Shown here: positions 13,887 through 15,316 of the stretch, piece after piece
Numbering within the stretch: position 1 is the first letter of the stretch
Layout: every line of letters begins with the position of its first letter
Source: Longimicrobium sp.
Lineage (GTDB): Bacteria; Gemmatimonadota; Gemmatimonadetes; Longimicrobiales; Longimicrobiaceae
DNA: 15,316 nucleotides
Assembly: GCF_036388275.1 (NCBI RefSeq)
Contig: NZ_DASVSF010000073.1
Coordinates: 1 to 15,316 of the forward strand
Direction of reading: 5' to 3'
Position numbers and translations under genes: made by a program
The notes under the pieces: generated by a model
The model's input: the letters and a program-made list of their open reading frames with translations, nothing else
Told to the model about the DNA's origin: nothing
The model's database searches: none

Positions 13887-14501
13887 TCAGTCCAGCTCGT
13901 CGATGCTGTTGATGATGCGGCTGACCAGGCCGTACTCCACCGCCTGCTGCGCATCCAGCCAGAAGTTGCGGTGCGTGTCGGTTTCGATCCGCTCGATGGG
14001 CTGCCCCGTCTCGCGGGCGAAGATCTGGTTGATGCGCGCCCGCATCTTGATGATTTCGTGCGCCTCGATGGCGATGTCGGACGCGGTGCCGCTGCTCCCG
14101 CCCGCCGGCTGGTGCAGCAGGAAGCGCGTATTGGGAAGGCAGTAGCGGTCTTCCTTCTTGGCCGCCACGTAGATCAGCGCGCCGGCGCTGGCCACCCACC
14201 CGGTGCCGATCATCCGCACCCGCGGCTTGATGAAGCGCACGACGTCGTGGATGGTGTCGCCCGACTCCACGTGGCCGCCCTGCGAGTTCACGAACATGTT
14301 GATGGGCTCGTCGCTCTCGCCCGTCATGGCCAGGAGCTGCCCGATGACGTTGGAGGTGAGCTGCTGGTCGATGCCGCCGCTGATGATCAGCGTGCGCGAC
14401 TTGAACAGGCGTTCGCGGATGCCCTCGGTAAGCGCGTTGGGCCGGTCCTTGGGGGCCTGCTCTTCGTCCTGGTCCTGATCGTCTTCCTGATTCTTGATCA
14501 T
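13887..14501 (-). CDS. clpP: ClpP-family serine protease subunit, divergent paralog
   Basis: 204 aa, the usual ClpP length, the peptidase that forms tetradecamers with ClpX or ClpA unfoldases in the cytosol. Catalytic Ser105 (GWVASAG), His130 (FLLHQP) and Asp175 (IETDTHRN) are present. Two features differ from canonical ClpP: the substrate-binding loop reads NSQGGHVE instead of NSPGG, and the N-terminal axial region is an acidic Gln/Asp stretch (MIKNQEDDQDQDEEQ). It is not next to tig, clpX or clpA, so a main clpP probably exists elsewhere and this is a second, specialised copy. ATG at 14501 has GGGG 7 bases upstream; the longer upstream reading is non-coding in character. It is the first gene of the minus-strand run. 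Confidence 0.92.
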   Translation of the reverse strand: MIKNQEDDQDQDEEQAPKDRPNALTEGIRERLFKSRTLIISGGIDQQLTSNVIGQLLAMTGESDEPINMFVNSQGGHVESGDTIHDVVRFIKPRVRMIGTGWVASAGALIYVAAKKEDRYCLPNTRFLLHQPAGGSSGTASDIAIEAHEIIKMRARINQIFARETGQPIERIETDTHRNFWLDAQQAVEYGLVSRIINSIDELD

Positions 14502-14553
14502 CCCGAATCCCCGTACGTTTTGGCTTGGCGCGGACGCGTGTCTGCTCGTCCCG

Positions 14554-14562
14554 ATCCTAGCA
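14554..14562 (-). promoter_or_regulatory. Candidate extended -10 promoter of the clpP operon
   Basis: On the minus strand TGC-TAGGAT reads as an extended -10 (TGn plus 4 of 6 TATAAT matches), with the expected start about 46 bases before the clpP ATG. No good -35 hexamer is seen. Its form, TGCTAGnAT, matches the candidate promoter of the methyltransferase. Confidence 0.35.
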
Positions 14563-14698
14563 GGCGTCCGCGCGGAGCGAAAGGGCCGCCCGTCCCGAGC
14601 GGCCCCGTCGCGAAAACCAGACCGTCGCACCGGCGCCTCCAACGTGGTCTGTCATCCAGAGGCCTAACCAGCACTGATCCGGATGCCTCAGCTGCCGT

Positions 14699-14770
14699 GG
14701 GCCCCTCACCCGGCCGCGCTGACACGCGTGCCGCCCTCTCCCACAAACAGCGTGGGAGAGGGGGTGCACT
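14699..14770 (+). repeat. Intergenic repeat family B, variant copy
   Basis: GGGCCCCTCACCCGGC is followed by a perfect 11-bp stem, CCCTCTCCCAC (14734-14744) with 14752-14762, and loop AAACAGC. The loop differs by one base from the AAACTGC loop of the copies at 6305 and 14814, while the stem has changed on both sides together, as expected if the hairpin is what is conserved. Confidence 0.75.
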
Positions 14771-14813
14771 GCAGGGATGGGAGCGTCAGGATAGCCCGGC
14801 GCTCGGGCCGGCG

Positions 14814-14864
14814 CCCCCCATCCCCAGCCCTTCCCCCGCAAACTGCGCGGGGGAAGGGAGCCAG
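14814..14864 (+). repeat. Intergenic repeat family B, copy 2
   Basis: It has the same stem (14830-14839 with 14847-14856), loop and flanks as the copy at 6305-6355. The region from 14563 to the window end (more than 750 bases) has no gene I can support; it consists of family A, B and C repeats and short unassigned sequence. Confidence 0.85.
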
Positions 14865-14893
14865 TCGAGTGCGCCAGGCCAGCCGGAGCGCAT

Positions 14894-14960
14894 CTGTCAT
14901 CCAGAGGCCCAGGCGCACGGAACCTGCCCGCACACCGTCCCATGCGGGCCGAAGGATCCA
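14894..14960 (-). repeat. Intergenic repeat family C, copy 2 (inverted)
   Basis: Its reverse complement aligns with 6514-6579: GGATCCTTCGGCCCGCA at one end and GGATGACAG at the other, with a shared GTGCGCCTGGG. A fragment of its GGATGACAG end (CTGTCATCC on the plus strand) also appears near 14649-14657. Confidence 0.75.
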
Positions 14961-15006
14961 GCCTCGGACACGTACAAGCCCGGACGCGGCAGCGGTCACC
15001 AGTGCA

Positions 15007-15090
15007 GCGGCCTCAACATCCTCCCGGCGGTTGAAACCGCAGCTGGCAAGTCACGAAGTCCGCCTGCGCGGACTGCACGCGCAGTTCAGC
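15007..15090 (-). repeat. Intergenic repeat family A, copy 4 (inverted)
   Basis: GAAGTCCGCCTGCGCGGACT is the family A core on the opposite strand. The adjacent GCTGGCAAGTCACGAAGTCC matches the reverse complement of copy 3 more closely than copies 1 or 2. The outer part is degenerate. The remaining sequence to 15316 shows no gene I can support. Confidence 0.72.
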
Positions 15091-15316
15091 GCATCAAGCC
15101 CGCCGAAGCGCGGTTCAGGTCTCCCCCTCCCCTGCGAAGCCTACCCATTACCCACATCTTTGTATCGGGCCAGGAACGCACAAAACCAAGGTGACAGCAG
15201 GGGTTTGGCCCTCATCTGCGTCCACTCGGGAGACGGAGCAGCGCGCATTCCGGTGCGTAGACGCCACACACTCCTACGTCGACGACGGGTTTGACGCGGC
15301 CTCAAACCTACGCTCC

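Noticed and set aside
15288..15308. Inverted repeat GGTTTGA-N7-TCAAACC near the right end as a terminator
   Set aside because: The stem is only 7 bp, there is no T run and no gene on either side within the window, so there is nothing to support a role.

Overview
The window is high-GC bacterial DNA of the kind found in Gemmatimonadota, most likely a Longimicrobium-like soil bacterium. That placement is inference. It rests on composition, on a short peptide with a pinensin-like leader, and on dense intergenic repeats that recur at both ends of the window; no rRNA or tRNA gene is present to anchor it.

Left part (1-1622), plus strand: three type IV pilin genes. The first is cut by the window edge. 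The second is a near-identical tandem copy (about 10 differences in 317 shared bases) behind a well-spaced sigma-54 (-24/-12) promoter with a two-copy 11-bp direct repeat upstream. The third is a divergent pilin that shares an exact 59-bp block with the second. Each pilin is followed by a hairpin terminator.

1622-4445, minus strand, convergent with the pilins: a 67-aa protein, a two-TM sensor histidine kinase and an NtrC-family sigma-54 activator (REC-AAA+-Fis). Beside a sigma-54 pilin promoter this pair is most simply a PilS/PilR-like system controlling the pilins.

4638-6735, minus strand plus repeats: a 64-aa membrane-anchored zinc-ribbon protein with its own promoter, an AT-rich hairpin, an HD-domain hydrolase, and a 55-aa Cys-rich peptide (5766-5933) that resembles a ribosomally made, modified peptide (RiPP/lanthipeptide) precursor with two SCWC motifs at its C-terminus. 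From 6000 to 6720 there are no genes, only an island of three kinds of dispersed repeat.

6733-9265: asparaginyl-tRNA synthetase (minus), then a divergent class I methyltransferase (plus) that looks compositionally foreign.

9255-14501, minus strand: a tightly packed run, read clpP paralog - five-TM membrane protein - HExxH zincin-like protein - unknown 281-aa protein - PolX - endonuclease III. Several stops and starts overlap, suggesting one transcript that joins proteolysis and DNA repair functions. The PolX keeps its PHP nuclease ligands but has lost two of the three polymerase aspartates, so it is probably a nuclease rather than a polymerase. From 14502 to the end there is no convincing gene; the space holds a promoter and inverted copies of the repeats seen near 6.1-6.7 kb.
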